NCBI RefSeq assembly: GCF_001591045.1
Contig: NZ_BCUA01000016.1
Coordinates: 1 to 61,027 of the forward strand
Source: Sphingopyxis granuli NBRC 100800
GTDB lineage: Bacteria > Pseudomonadota > Alphaproteobacteria > Sphingomonadales > Sphingomonadaceae
Direction of reading: 5' to 3'
Length of the DNA: 61,027 nt
Within the stretch, counting starts at the first letter, position 1, and each line of letters starts with the position of its first letter. This document shows, one piece after another, positions 9,623 through 19,783 of the stretch. A program made the position numbers and the translations under genes. The notes under the pieces are model-generated. The model saw only the letters and a list, made by a program, of their open reading frames with translations, searched no databases and had not been told where the DNA came from.

Positions 9623-10627
9623 ATGGTAAAAGCGCCTGTGGGGGGCGCGCAGCGACCGCTTCGTACACCCTTCCCTTATTCCCTCGTCCTGCTCGCGGCA
9701 CTGGCCGTGCCGATGCAGGCCCAGGCCGCCGGCACCCGTGCCGGTTCCACGATCAGCAACACCGCGACCGCCAGTTTCGACAATGGCGGGGGACCGCAGA
9801 CGATCGATTCGAACAAGGTCGACCTGCGCGTCGACGAACTGCTCGACGTCACCGTCGATTCGAGCGACCCGGGCGACGTCGTCACGACGCCGGGCGCGAC
9901 CGAGCAGCGGCTCACCTTCTCGGTGACGAACAACGGCAATGGCGAGGAGGCCTTCGTGCTCGGCACGGTCGCCAACGGCGGTGGCGACGATTATGATCCG
10001 GCCGTCACCCAGATCTACATCGACAATGGCGACGGCGTCTTCGATGCCGGCACCGATACGCTCTATACGCCGGGCGCGAACGAACCGCTGCTCGACCCCG
10101 ACGAGAGCGTCATCGTCTTCGTGCTCGCAACGACGCCGGGCACCGTCAGCGATGGCCATCGCGGCATCGTCAGCCTGACCGCGGCCGCCAAGACCGGAAC
10201 CGGCGCGCCCGGCACCAGCTTCGCCGGCCTGGGCGAAGGCGGCGGCGACGCGGTCGTCGGATCGACCGGCGCCGACGGGCAGGATGCCGGCGCGTTCAAG
10301 GTCTCGTCCGCCACCGTGGCGCTGGTGAAGGTCGCCACCGTCGCGGACCCCTTCGGCGGCAGTGAACCGGTTCCCGGCGCCACCATCACCTATGCGATCA
10401 CCGCCACGGTCAACGGCAGCGGATCGGTCAACGGTCTCGCTATCACCGACACGGTCCCGGCGGACACCAGCTATGTCGCCGGCTCGATCAGGCTGGGCGG
10501 CACCGCGCTGTCCGACGCCGCCGACGGCGACGCGGGCGATTATGACGGAACGCGGGTCCATGTGGCGCTGGGCGCCGTCGCCGGGGGCGAAACCCGCACC
10601 GTCACCTTCCAGACGAAAATCAACTGA
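9623..10627 (+). CDS. Secreted DUF11-domain protein, cluster gene 1
   Basis: A 334-residue exported protein. A signal peptide ends around residue 37 (AVPMQAQAAG). The mature N-terminus starts with a motif shared by the cluster (TISNTATASF). The C-terminal part has a DUF11-like fold with VPGATITYAITATVNGSGSVNGLAITDTVPADTSYVAGSIRLGG. A calcium-like stretch (IYIDNGDGVFDAGTDTLY) lies in the middle. DUF11 domains are Ig-like modules of bacterial surface proteins. GGAG precedes the ATG at 9623 by nine bases. It is coupled to the following gene. Confidence 0.78.
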   Translation: MVKAPVGGAQRPLRTPFPYSLVLLAALAVPMQAQAAGTRAGSTISNTATASFDNGGGPQTIDSNKVDLRVDELLDVTVDSSDPGDVVTTPGATEQRLTFSVTNNGNGEEAFVLGTVANGGGDDYDPAVTQIYIDNGDGVFDAGTDTLYTPGANEPLLDPDESVIVFVLATTPGTVSDGHRGIVSLTAAAKTGTGAPGTSFAGLGEGGGDAVVGSTGADGQDAGAFKVSSATVALVKVATVADPFGGSEPVPGATITYAITATVNGSGSVNGLAITDTVPADTSYVAGSIRLGGTALSDAADGDAGDYDGTRVHVALGAVAGGETRTVTFQTKIN

Positions 10628-10638
10628 TGGAGAAGTCC

Positions 10639-11100
10639 ATGCGCACCGCCATTCTTCTGTTGCTCGCCGCGGGCCTGCCGGGCCAGGCGCTCGCCGCCGA
10701 CCAGGTCGCGCTGGCCAACAGCGTGTTCGTCGAACGGGTGACCACCGATGCCGCCGGCAAGCAGCGCGTCTCGCTGGAGGAGCCCAAGGTCGTCACGCCC
10801 GGCGACCGGCTCGTCTTCGTGCTCGACTATCGCAACGCCAGCGCGCGCCCGGCCGAGCGCTTCGTCGTCACCAATCCGCTCCCCGATGCGATCAGTTTCA
10901 CCGACGCCGCAAGCAGCCCGCTCGTTTCGGTCGACGGCGGCCGGAACTGGGGACTGCTCGCCGATCTGACGGTCGCGCTGCCCGACGGCAGCCGGCGCGC
11001 CGCTCAGCCCGCCGATGTCACGCACATCCGCTGGGCCTTTCAGAAACCCATTCCGGCCGGTGGCGGCGGCAAGCTCATGTTCCGGGGGGTTGTCAAATAA
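10639..11100 (+). CDS. Small secreted DUF11-like protein, cluster gene 2
   Basis: A 153-residue protein with a signal peptide (MRTAILLLLAAGLPGQALAA) and a single Ig-like DUF11-type module: VTPGDRLVFVLDYRNASARPAERFVVTNPLPDAISF, then VSVDGGRNW. It lacks the N-terminal ISNTA motif of its neighbours. The ATG at 10639 has GGAGA six bases upstream; an earlier in-frame ATG at 10627 overlaps the previous stop codon. A structural surface or periplasmic role is inferred from the cluster. Confidence 0.75.
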   Translation: MRTAILLLLAAGLPGQALAADQVALANSVFVERVTTDAAGKQRVSLEEPKVVTPGDRLVFVLDYRNASARPAERFVVTNPLPDAISFTDAASSPLVSVDGGRNWGLLADLTVALPDGSRRAAQPADVTHIRWAFQKPIPAGGGGKLMFRGVVK

Positions 11101-11171
11101 CCCCCTGAAACAAACCGCTTAACGGTCGCGGCGGTGGGGACAGCGACCAATCAAGGCCTAGGAGTTCAGCT

Positions 11172-12230
11172 ATGACCAGCAAGCTGACGACCACGGGCGC
11201 CTTCGGTTTCGCGGCGATCGCAAGCATCGCCGCCACGCCGGCCCTTGCGGCCGGCACGACCGCGGGCACCCCGATTACCAATATCGCAAGCGTCCAATAT
11301 CAGGTGGGGGGCGTCGATCAGGGCACCACGACCGCGTCGGACGAGTTCGTCGTCGACCGCAAGATCAACCTGCTCGTCGAAGAGGCCGGCAATGCGACGA
11401 CCGAAGTTGCGCCGGGAACGACCAGTGCCGTCACCACCTTTCAGCTCACCAATTCATCGAACGAGGTGCTCGACTTCGGCCTGACGGTGACGCAGCCGGC
11501 CGGCGGGTCGGCGCCGCACGGCGGCACCGATTCGTTCAACGCGACCAATGTCCGCATCTATCGCGACAGCGCCGGTGGAACCGTCGGCGCCTTCGATCCG
11601 TCGGATACGCTCGTCACCTATATCGACGAACTCGCGACCGATACGCCGATCACGCTGTTCGTCGTCGCGGACATCCCCGCCGGGCTTGCGACGGGCGCCA
11701 AGGCGGTCGTGCAGTTGCAGGCTACCGCGTTCGAGGGCAATACGCCCGGCACGCAGGGCGGCGCGATCAGCCAGACGACCGGAGCCAACACCGCGGCCAA
11801 GGACACGGTGTTCGCCGATACCAGCGGCGTCATCGACGGCAGCCGCGACGGATCGCACAGCGCGGCCGACGACTATACGGTCAAGACCGCGACGTTGACC
11901 GTCACCAAATCGAGCCGCGTCATATCCGACCCCTATAATCACGGGACGAATCCGAAGCTGATCCCGGGGGCGACGGTCGAATACTGCATCGCAGTCGCCA
12001 ACGCGCCGGGCGGTGCGGAGGCGACATCGGTGGCGATCACCGATCCCGTTCCGACGCAACTGACCTTCGTCGCCGATTCGATCCGGCTCGACGGCACGGT
12101 CAGCGGCGGCGTCTGCAATGCCGACGGCAACGCGAGCGGCGGCTATTCGGAACCGAACGTGACCGGAACGATCCCGACGATCGCGGCGGGCGACACCCGC
12201 ACGCTCGTCTTCCGCGCCACGGTCAACTGA
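11172..12230 (+). CDS. Secreted DUF11-domain protein, cluster gene 3
   Basis: A 352-residue exported protein whose signal peptide ends near residue 26 (ATPALAAG). The mature N-terminus (TPITNIASVQYQVGG) mirrors cluster gene 1. The C-terminal DUF11-like module reads IPGATVEYCIAVANAPGGAEATSVAITDPVPTQLTFVADSIRLDG. Overall organisation is the same as gene 1, so the two are probable paralogues. AGGAG lies eight bases before the ATG. The 71 bases upstream may hold an internal promoter. Confidence 0.78.
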   Translation: MTSKLTTTGAFGFAAIASIAATPALAAGTTAGTPITNIASVQYQVGGVDQGTTTASDEFVVDRKINLLVEEAGNATTEVAPGTTSAVTTFQLTNSSNEVLDFGLTVTQPAGGSAPHGGTDSFNATNVRIYRDSAGGTVGAFDPSDTLVTYIDELATDTPITLFVVADIPAGLATGAKAVVQLQATAFEGNTPGTQGGAISQTTGANTAAKDTVFADTSGVIDGSRDGSHSAADDYTVKTATLTVTKSSRVISDPYNHGTNPKLIPGATVEYCIAVANAPGGAEATSVAITDPVPTQLTFVADSIRLDGTVSGGVCNADGNASGGYSEPNVTGTIPTIAAGDTRTLVFRATVN

Positions 12231-12295
12231 CGAAAGCAGAGGGGGCGCAGGGGTGCCGGCGCGTCCGGCGCCCCTGCCTTCCCTACGCACCGCCG

Positions 12296-15200
12296 ATGAC
12301 ATCGATCGCGAAATCCCTGAGCCTTGCGGGCGCTCTCGCCGCAGCAGCCATGCTGTGCGCGGCCCCGTCGGCGCGCGCGCAGGATGCCCCGAGAATCATC
12401 TCGAACACGGCTTCCGCCCAATGGCATGATGGCATCGGCGATTCCGCACGGATCTCGTCGAACCGGGTCGATATCGCAGTCCGGCCGCGTTCCCCCGAAA
12501 AGCCGACGATCGCCACCTATCGCCTGACCGATGGCGGTGGCGGCAGATCGATGCCGCTGATGCCGACGCCGTGCGACGGCGGCGCTTCCAACGGAGCCTC
12601 CGCCGCGCGAGGCGGTGCGCATCTGATCCAGGTCGCGGGCGCCTATGCCGGCCTTTCGACCGATCCCGCGGCGCTCGAACAGAGCGGCACCTTCCGCGCC
12701 GGCGAATTGCTGGTGGTCGGCGTGACGCTCGCTTCGGCCAATCGCGATCCGGCGCGACGCGATACGCTCCCCGTCGTCCTGGCGCTGGAAAACGGCGACA
12801 GCGAGCGCATCACCCTCACCGAAACGGCGCCGGACAGCGGCGAGTTCGTCGGTTTCATCAACACCATCGGCACGCCGCCGGCGATTGCGGCGGGCGACTG
12901 CCGCCTGTCGGTCGCGCCCGGCGCCACGATGACGCTGCACATATCCGACCAGGCCGGCGCGGGAATGACCGCGCTCGCGACAATCGATTTCCTCGTCGAT
13001 CCCTTCGGCATCGTGTTCGACAGCGGCGACGGCGCCCCCGTTGCGGGCGCCCGCGTGACGATCGTCGATGCGACGACCGGCAATCCGGCGCCGGTGTTCG
13101 GCGACGACGGCGTGTCCGCCTATCCCTCGTCGGTTGTCACCGGCCAGTCGGTGACCGACGCGGGCGGCACCGTCTATCGCTTTCCCGAAGGCGACTATCG
13201 CTTTCCCTTCCTCGCGCCCGGCCGTTATCGCCTGGTCGTCGAGCCGCCGGCGCCCTACGCAGCCCCCTCGGCTTCGAGTCCTGCCGAACTGGCCGGTCTC
13301 CGCCGTCCCGATGCGGATCGCCCCTTCACGATCGGCGATGCCAGCTATGGCCGGGCCTTCATCCTCGCCAGCCCCGCGCCGGTCCGGGTCGATATTCCGG
13401 TGGACAAGCCCGGCCTGCCGCTGGCGCTGCGCAAGACGACCTCGACCGAAGTCGCGGTTCCCGGCGACATCGTCCAGTATCGCATAGAGGTCGCCAATGG
13501 CGACGCGCGGCGCACCACGGGCGCGGTGACGGTCCGCGACACGCTGCCCGCCGGCATGCGCCTGCGGACCGATAACGTCCGCGCCGACGGTGAACGCGTC
13601 GAGGCACAGGTTGCGGCGAACGGCCGCGACTTCGCGGTCACGCTGCCCGGCGTCGCGCCCGGCCGTTCGGTGCTGCTGACCTATCTGGCCGAGGTGATCG
13701 TCTCGGCGCAGCCGGGACGGGCGCTCAATCGGGCATCGGCGTCCGACAACCGCGGGTCGGCGAGCAATGTCGCGGAGGCCGCGATTGCGATCAAGCGCGA
13801 CCGGCTGGGCGATCGAATGACGATCATCGGCCGCATCGCCGATGGCGGCTGCGGCGTCGATCCGGGCAAGGCGGCCGGCGTCGCCGGCGTGCGCGTGATG
13901 CTGCAGGACGGCAGCTATACCGTCACCGACGAGGACGGCCGCTATCATTTCGAGGGCGTACGCCCCGGCCTTCACGTCGTCCAGATCGACCCGTCGACGC
14001 TGCCGCTCGATCGCGAAGCCGTCGATTGCGCGCGCTCGACGCAAAGCGCCGGCAGCCCCATCTCGCGCTTCGTCGAGGGGCGCGGCGGGTCGCTGAAGCG
14101 CGCCGACTTCCGCGCCGCTCCCGCCGCCCCGTGGATCGCTCCCCGGACCACGGCCCCCGAAGCGACAGCGATACCCGGCGATGCAGAGGCTGCGGGCGCG
14201 CATCGCGACTGGCTGGCTGGCCAGGAACCGGGCATCGCGTGGCTCTTTCCCGCCCCCGATCACAATCCGCGCGCCAAGTCGGTGCGGGCGGCGATCAAGC
14301 ACCTGCCCGGCCAGAGCGTCGCGCTCCGCATCAACGGCAAGCCCGTCGACCCGCTCGCCTTCGACGGCATGACAAAGTCCGCCGACGGCCGGATCGCGGT
14401 CAGCGTCTGGCGCGGGATCGAGATTCGCGAAGGCGACAACAGCCTGACCGCGGAAATCCGCGGTGTTGACGGTGTCATCATCGAAAGGATCGAGCGCAAG
14501 GTCCATTATTCGATTACCCCGATGCGCGCGACGCTGGTGCGCGAACGGTCGGTCCTCGTCGCCGACGGCGTCACCCGTCCCGTCATCGCGGTGCGGCTGA
14601 CCGACCGCGACGGCAAGCCGATCCGCAAGGGGCTGACGGGCGATTTCAGCGTCCCTGCCCCCTATTATCCCGCTGTCGAGGCCGATGCGCAGCAGGCCCG
14701 CCAGCTGGCCGGGCTCGAACGGGCGCGCCCGCTGTGGAAAACCGCGGGCGACGACGGCATCGCCTATATCGAGCTCGAACCCACCACCGCCTCGAGCACG
14801 CTGACGATCGATTTCGCCTTTCGCGACGACAAGGTCGAGCGCAGGCAGACGCTCGACATGTGGCTCGACCCCGGCGACCGCCCGTGGACCGTAGTCGGCT
14901 TCGCCGCCGGAACGCTCGGCTACAATACGCTCGACGACCGCATGGAATCGGTGGCCGAAACGCTCGACGACCTTCACACCGACGCGCGGCTCGCACTCTA
15001 TGCCAAGGGGCGGGTGCGCGGCAAATGGCTGATGACGCTCGCCTATGACAGCGACAAGGAGCAGGACGACGCGCGCTTCGGCGGCGTGATCGACCCGCGC
15101 GCCTATTACACCGTCTACGCCGACCGCAACGAGATGCGCCATGATGCGGCGTCGGTACGCAAGCTCTATCTGCGGCTCGAACGGCCGCAATTCTATGCGA

Positions 15201-17443
15201 TGTTCGGCGATTTCGAGACCGGCATCTCCGATCCGCAGCTCGCGCGCTACAATCGGGCGCTGAACGGCGGCAAGGCCGAGTATCGCGGCCGCACGCTTGC
15301 CGCGACCGCTTTCGTCGCCGACACCCCCTACCGCTTTCGCCGCGACGAGATCCAGGGCAACGGCCTTACCGGCCCCTACCCGCTCGGCGCCCGCGATATC
15401 CTGCCGAACAGCGAGCGGATCACGATCGAAACGCGCGACCGCCTGCATAGCGAGCGCATTGTTGACAGTGTTACCATGACCCGCCACGTCGATTACGATA
15501 TCGATTATCTGGCTGGAACGCTGCGGTTCCGTTCCCCCATTCTCAGCCGCTCGTCGAACCTCGATCCCCAATATATCGTCGCCGAATATGAGGTCGACGG
15601 CGTCGGCGAGCGCGTGCTCAACGCGGGCGGCCGCGTCAGCTATCGGTCGCGCGACGAAAAGCTGCGCGTCGGCGCAACCTTCATCCACGACGAGGATAGC
15701 GACGCCCGCACCGACCTCGGCGGCGTCGATGCGCGCTATCGCCCCGGCGCCGATACCGAGATCCGCGCCGAACTCGCCCTGAGCGACGCCAGCACCCGCG
15801 CGGGCGGCAAGGCCGCTCGCGGCACGGCCCGCGCGTGGCTGGTCGAGGCCGAGTATCACAGCAGCCGCGCCGACCTGCTCGCCTACGCCCGCGAGCGCGA
15901 GGCGGGATTCGGCACCGGCCAACTCAGCGGCGGAGAGGACGGCACGCGCAAGATCGGAGTCGATGCCCGTCTGCGCGTCGGTTCGGCGCTGTCGATGACG
16001 GGAAGCGCGTGGCAGGAAAGCTTCCTCGACGCCGGCACCCGCCGCCGCGCCGCGCGCGCGCTGGTCGAATATGATCGGAGCGCGGGCGGGAGAACGACCG
16101 TCGCGCGCGCCGGCCTGACCCATGCCGACGACCGGCTGAGCGACGGCACGCGCAACCGTTCGGACATCGTCCAGTTGGGTGCGACGCAGCGCCTGTTCGA
16201 AAAGCGGCTTGAACTCGACGCCCAGACCGAATTCGCGCTCGGCGGCCGGGATGCGAGCGTCGATTTCCCGAGCCGACACCGCCTCGGCGCACGCTTCGCG
16301 GTGACGCGCGACGTCAATCTGGTCGGCAGCTACGAGATTGCCGACGGCGACACGGTGAAGGCGCGCACGGCCCGCCTCGGCTTCGATCTGACGCCGTGGG
16401 CCGGCGCTCGCCTGCTCGCCGCCGCCAACCAGCAGCAGATCAGCGAATATGGCCCGCGCAGTTTCGCCGCCTATGGTCTGTCGCAGTCGCTGCGGCTCGG
16501 TGAGCGCTGGTCGGTCGACATGGCCGTCGACGGCAACCGGACGCTCGGCGGTATCCGAGCGCGCGATGTTATCAATGTAAACACCCCGGTCGCCTCGGGC
16601 GGTTTCCTCGGCAATCCAGGCACGCTGACCGAGGATTTCGTCGCGATCAGCAGCGGCGCCACCTATCGCGCCGACCGCTGGACGCTGACCAGCCGCGCCG
16701 AATATCGCGACGGCGAACTGGCCAACCGCTATGGCCTGACGCTCGGCGGTCTCCGCCAGCTCGGCGAAGGCCGGGCGCTCGGCGCGCTGCTCAGCTGGAC
16801 GCGGGCGAGCGGCAGCGGCGCGATGCCGAATACCGAAACGATGCAGTTCGAGGCGAGCTGGGCGCATCGCCCCGCGCATTCGCGCGTGTCGTGGCTCGAC
16901 AAGGCCGAATATCGGTCGGATCAGGTGCGCGGCGCCGTCGCGGGCCAGCCCGGCCCCGTGGGCAGCGCGCCGCTGATCGTCAGCGGCGACGTGACGAGCC
17001 GCCGGCTGCTCAACAGCCTGTCGGTGAACTGGAAGCCGCTTGCCGCTCGCGACGCACGGCAGGCCGACGACCGTATGTGGTACGAACGCGGCGAATTCGG
17101 CTTCTTCTGGGGCACGCGCTACAATTTCGACCGGTTCGGCGCCGACGATGTGAAGGGCTGGTCGAACCTGTTCGGCGCCGACCTGCGCCTCAACCTCGGC
17201 ACGCGGGCCGCGATCGGCGCTTCGGGCACGTTGCGCGTCGGCACCGACGCCAATACCGTCGCCTGGGCCGGCGGTCCGACGCTGACGATTGCGCCGGTTG
17301 ACAATGTCAACATTACCCTCGGCTATAATTTCGCGGGCTTTCACGACCGCAATTTCGAGGAAGCGCGCTTCGCCCGCTCGGGCGCCTATGCGACCTTCCG
17401 GCTGAAATTCGACCAGACGAGCTTCGCGGGGCTCGGCCTGTAG
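12296..17443 (+). CDS. Large cell-envelope protein: DUF11/SdrD-B-like modules plus probable beta-barrel
   Basis: A 1715-residue exported protein with a signal peptide ending near residue 29 (SARAQ) and the cluster motif RIISNTASAQW. About residues 30-350 form Ig-like modules. A DUF11-like module follows (VPGDIVQYRIEVANGDARRTTGAVTVRDTLPAGM), then an SdrD-B or carboxypeptidase-regulatory-like module (GVRVMLQDGSYTVTDEDGRYHFEGVRPG). The C-terminal half (from about residue 860) has alternating amphipathic strands, many Tyr/Arg/Asp turns and an aromatic end (YATFRLKFDQTSFAGLGL), as expected for an outer-membrane barrel. It is the scaffold-sized member of the cluster. Function is unknown; surface anchoring or assembly of the smaller partners is inference. 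Confidence 0.75.
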   Translation: MTSIAKSLSLAGALAAAAMLCAAPSARAQDAPRIISNTASAQWHDGIGDSARISSNRVDIAVRPRSPEKPTIATYRLTDGGGGRSMPLMPTPCDGGASNGASAARGGAHLIQVAGAYAGLSTDPAALEQSGTFRAGELLVVGVTLASANRDPARRDTLPVVLALENGDSERITLTETAPDSGEFVGFINTIGTPPAIAAGDCRLSVAPGATMTLHISDQAGAGMTALATIDFLVDPFGIVFDSGDGAPVAGARVTIVDATTGNPAPVFGDDGVSAYPSSVVTGQSVTDAGGTVYRFPEGDYRFPFLAPGRYRLVVEPPAPYAAPSASSPAELAGLRRPDADRPFTIGDASYGRAFILASPAPVRVDIPVDKPGLPLALRKTTSTEVAVPGDIVQYRIEVANGDARRTTGAVTVRDTLPAGMRLRTDNVRADGERVEAQVAANGRDFAVTLPGVAPGRSVLLTYLAEVIVSAQPGRALNRASASDNRGSASNVAEAAIAIKRDRLGDRMTIIGRIADGGCGVDPGKAAGVAGVRVMLQDGSYTVTDEDGRYHFEGVRPGLHVVQIDPSTLPLDREAVDCARSTQSAGSPISRFVEGRGGSLKRADFRAAPAAPWIAPRTTAPEATAIPGDAEAAGAHRDWLAGQEPGIAWLFPAPDHNPRAKSVRAAIKHLPGQSVALRINGKPVDPLAFDGMTKSADGRIAVSVWRGIEIREGDNSLTAEIRGVDGVIIERIERKVHYSITPMRATLVRERSVLVADGVTRPVIAVRLTDRDGKPIRKGLTGDFSVPAPYYPAVEADAQQARQLAGLERARPLWKTAGDDGIAYIELEPTTASSTLTIDFAFRDDKVERRQTLDMWLDPGDRPWTVVGFAAGTLGYNTLDDRMESVAETLDDLHTDARLALYAKGRVRGKWLMTLAYDSDKEQDDARFGGVIDPRAYYTVYADRNEMRHDAASVRKLYLRLERPQFYAMFGDFETGISDPQLARYNRALNGGKAEYRGRTLAATAFVADTPYRFRRDEIQGNGLTGPYPLGARDILPNSERITIETRDRLHSERIVDSVTMTRHVDYDIDYLAGTLRFRSPILSRSSNLDPQYIVAEYEVDGVGERVLNAGGRVSYRSRDEKLRVGATFIHDEDSDARTDLGGVDARYRPGADTEIRAELALSDASTRAGGKAARGTARAWLVEAEYHSSRADLLAYAREREAGFGTGQLSGGEDGTRKIGVDARLRVGSALSMTGSAWQESFLDAGTRRRAARALVEYDRSAGGRTTVARAGLTHADDRLSDGTRNRSDIVQLGATQRLFEKRLELDAQTEFALGGRDASVDFPSRHRLGARFAVTRDVNLVGSYEIADGDTVKARTARLGFDLTPWAGARLLAAANQQQISEYGPRSFAAYGLSQSLRLGERWSVDMAVDGNRTLGGIRARDVINVNTPVASGGFLGNPGTLTEDFVAISSGATYRADRWTLTSRAEYRDGELANRYGLTLGGLRQLGEGRALGALLSWTRASGSGAMPNTETMQFEASWAHRPAHSRVSWLDKAEYRSDQVRGAVAGQPGPVGSAPLIVSGDVTSRRLLNSLSVNWKPLAARDARQADDRMWYERGEFGFFWGTRYNFDRFGADDVKGWSNLFGADLRLNLGTRAAIGASGTLRVGTDANTVAWAGGPTLTIAPVDNVNITLGYNFAGFHDRNFEEARFARSGAYATFRLKFDQTSFAGLGL

Positions 17444-17453
17444 GGCAAGCCTA

Positions 17454-18752
17454 TCAGTCGGCGAACAGCAGCACTGGCGTTTCGACCAGCCGCTTGAGCG
17501 CCTGGACGAAGCTCGCGGCGTCCCAGCCGTCGACGACGCGGTGATCGCAGCTGATCGACAGGTTCATCAGCTTGGCGCGGCGGATGTCGTCGCCCCCTTG
17601 AGGATTTTTGGCGAACACCGGGCGCTCGACGATCTTGTTGGGGCCGATGATCGCGACCTCGGGCCGGTTGATCACCGGCGTCGTCGCGATGCCGCCGAGC
17701 GGGCCGAGCGAGGTGACGGTCAGCGTGCCGCCGGTGAGTTCGTCGACCTTCGCCTTGCCGGTACGCGCGGCTTCGGCCAGGCGGCTGATTTCCGACGCCA
17801 ATTGCCAGACATTCTTGTCCTGCGCGTCACGGATCACCGGGACCATCAGCCCGGCGTCGGTCTGCGTTGCCATGCCCAGATGCACGGCGCCGTGCCGCGT
17901 CACCACGCCCGCTTCGTCGTCGTAGCGCGCGTTGATCATCGGAAATTCGGGAATCGTGCGGCAGATCGCGACGATCAGGAAAGGTAACATCGTCAACTTC
18001 GGCCGATTTCCGCGATTTGCGTTCAGATCGGCGCGCATCGCCTCGAGCGCGGTGACGTCCATTTCCTCGACATAGGTGAAATGCGGAATCGCGCGCTTCG
18101 CGGCGGCCATATTCTCGGCGATCTTGCGGCGCATGCCGATGACCTTGATCGGTTCGTCGGCGCGGGCGCGCGATGCGCCCGGCGCCTGATAGCCCTGCCC
18201 CGCGCCATAGCGCAGATAGGCGTCGAGGTCGGCGTGGCGGATGCGGTCGCCCTCGGCCTGGACCTGCGACAGGTCGACGCCGAGATCGCGCGCGCGTGCG
18301 CGAACGGCGGGAGACGCCAGCACCGCCCTGTCCTCTTTCCCGCCCGCGGGAGTGGCCGCGGGCGGACTTGCTTCGGCAACGGCGGGGGGTGCTTCGGCCG
18401 AATCCTCGACAGAATCTTCGAAAGTCTCTGCAACTTCTTCTAAAACCGCAACTTCATCGGTCGATTCGCTACTTGAACCATCCGCCGGCGTATCGGACGC
18501 TTCCGCGTCGGCATCGGTTTCGATAACCGCGAGCGTCGATCCGATCGGCACCATGTCGCCGACCTCGCCCGCCAGTTCGACGATCACGCCCGACACCGGC
18601 GATTCCATTTCGACGGTCGCCTTGTCGGTCATCATGTCGGCAAGCTGCGCATCTTCTTCGATGCGGTCGCCGACACCGACGTGCCAGGCGACGATCTCAG
18701 CCTCGGCGATCCCTTCGCCGATATCGGGCAGGCGGAACGAATAGCGGGCCAT
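17454..18752 (-). CDS. bkdB: Branched-chain 2-oxoacid dehydrogenase E2 (dihydrolipoamide acyltransferase)
   Basis: A 432-residue E2. Lipoyl domain: residues 3-80, with lipoyl-lysine K44 in TDKATVEM. An acidic Ala/Glu/Ser linker follows. The E3-binding domain is at about 144-180 (LASPAVRARARDLGVDL). The catalytic acyltransferase domain ends with ISCDHRVVDGWD (about 400-411), containing the HxxxDG site. It transfers acyl groups to CoA in branched-chain amino acid catabolism. The ATG at 18752 has AAGGA upstream. It lies five bases after the E1 beta stop. No E3 (lpd) is in the window. Confidence 0.92.
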   Translation of the reverse strand: MARYSFRLPDIGEGIAEAEIVAWHVGVGDRIEEDAQLADMMTDKATVEMESPVSGVIVELAGEVGDMVPIGSTLAVIETDADAEASDTPADGSSSESTDEVAVLEEVAETFEDSVEDSAEAPPAVAEASPPAATPAGGKEDRAVLASPAVRARARDLGVDLSQVQAEGDRIRHADLDAYLRYGAGQGYQAPGASRARADEPIKVIGMRRKIAENMAAAKRAIPHFTYVEEMDVTALEAMRADLNANRGNRPKLTMLPFLIVAICRTIPEFPMINARYDDEAGVVTRHGAVHLGMATQTDAGLMVPVIRDAQDKNVWQLASEISRLAEAARTGKAKVDELTGGTLTVTSLGPLGGIATTPVINRPEVAIIGPNKIVERPVFAKNPQGGDDIRRAKLMNLSISCDHRVVDGWDAASFVQALKRLVETPVLLFAD

Positions 18753-18757
18753 GGCGG

Positions 18758-19783
18758 TCAGTCCTTCATCAACTTGTCGAGCGCGGTCGCGATGCGCACC
18801 GGGCCGGGGAAATAGGCCCATTCGAGGCTGTGCGGATAGGGCGTGTCGAAACCCGTCACGCGCTCGACCGGCGCCTCGAGATGATAGAAGCAGCGTTCCT
18901 GCACCAGCGCGGCGAGTTCGGCGCCGAAGCCCGACGTGCGCGTCGCCTCGTGGATGATCAGGCAGCGTCCGGTCTTCTTCACCGACGCCTCGACCGCCTC
19001 GATGTCGAGTGGCAGCAGCGTGCGCAGGTCGATGATCTCGGCGTCGACCCCGATCTCCTCGATGATCGTCTTCGCGACATGGACCATCGCGCCATAGACG
19101 AGCACCGTCACCGCCTCGCCCTCGCGTACCGTCGCGGCCTTGCCGAGTTCGATGCGGTAATAATCCTCGGGAACCGCGCTCGCCGCATGCTTCGACCAGG
19201 GTTCGACCGGGCGGTCGTAATAGCCGCTGAACGGCCCGTTGTAGATGCGCTTGGGTTCGAGGAAGACGACGGGGTCGTTATCCTCGATCGCCGCGATCAG
19301 CAGCCCCTTCGCATCATAGGGATTGGACGGAATCACCGTCTTCACGCCGCAGATATGCGTCATGATGCTTTCGGGCGACTGGCTGTGCGTCTGCCCGCCG
19401 AAGATGCCGCCGCCGAACGGCGTGCGCACCGTCATCGGGCAGATATAGTCGTTGGCAGACCGGTAGCGCAGGCGCGCCGCCTCGCTGACCAGCTGGTCGA
19501 GACCGGGGTAGATATAGTCGGCGAACTGAATCTCCGGCACCGGCCGCAGGCCATAGGCGCCCATGCCGACCGCGACTCCGATGATGCCGCATTCGTTGAT
19601 CGGCGTGTCGAAGACGCGGGTCCGGCCATGCTTTTTCTGCAGCCCCGCGGTGGCGCGGAAGACGCCGCCGAAATAGCCGACGTCCTCGCCCATCACGACG
19701 GTGGCGGGGTCACGTTCGAGCATGATGTCCATGGCGCTGTTGATCGCTTCGATCATGTTCATGGTCTTCACGGGCGCGCTCAT
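18758..19783 (-). CDS. bkdA2: Branched-chain 2-oxoacid dehydrogenase E1 beta
   Basis: A 341-residue E1 beta subunit. It contains NMIEAINSAMDIMLERDPATVVMGEDVGYFGGVFRAT in its transketolase pyrimidine domain, TPFGGGIFGGQTHSQSPE, and the C-terminal transketolase domain (EAVTVLVYGAMVH, EIIDLRTLLPLD). The start is the ATG at 19783, which shares a base with the E1 alpha stop (TGATG). With E1 alpha it forms the alpha2beta2 ThDP enzyme that decarboxylates branched-chain 2-oxoacids. Confidence 0.93.
   Translation of the reverse strand: MSAPVKTMNMIEAINSAMDIMLERDPATVVMGEDVGYFGGVFRATAGLQKKHGRTRVFDTPINECGIIGVAVGMGAYGLRPVPEIQFADYIYPGLDQLVSEAARLRYRSANDYICPMTVRTPFGGGIFGGQTHSQSPESIMTHICGVKTVIPSNPYDAKGLLIAAIEDNDPVVFLEPKRIYNGPFSGYYDRPVEPWSKHAASAVPEDYYRIELGKAATVREGEAVTVLVYGAMVHVAKTIIEEIGVDAEIIDLRTLLPLDIEAVEASVKKTGRCLIIHEATRTSGFGAELAALVQERCFYHLEAPVERVTGFDTPYPHSLEWAYFPGPVRIATALDKLMKD

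Noticed and set aside
12143..17344. A 1733-codon open frame on the minus strand
   Set aside because: It is antisense to the large envelope protein gene, which has a signal peptide and recognisable domains. The minus-strand product is low-complexity Arg/Ala.
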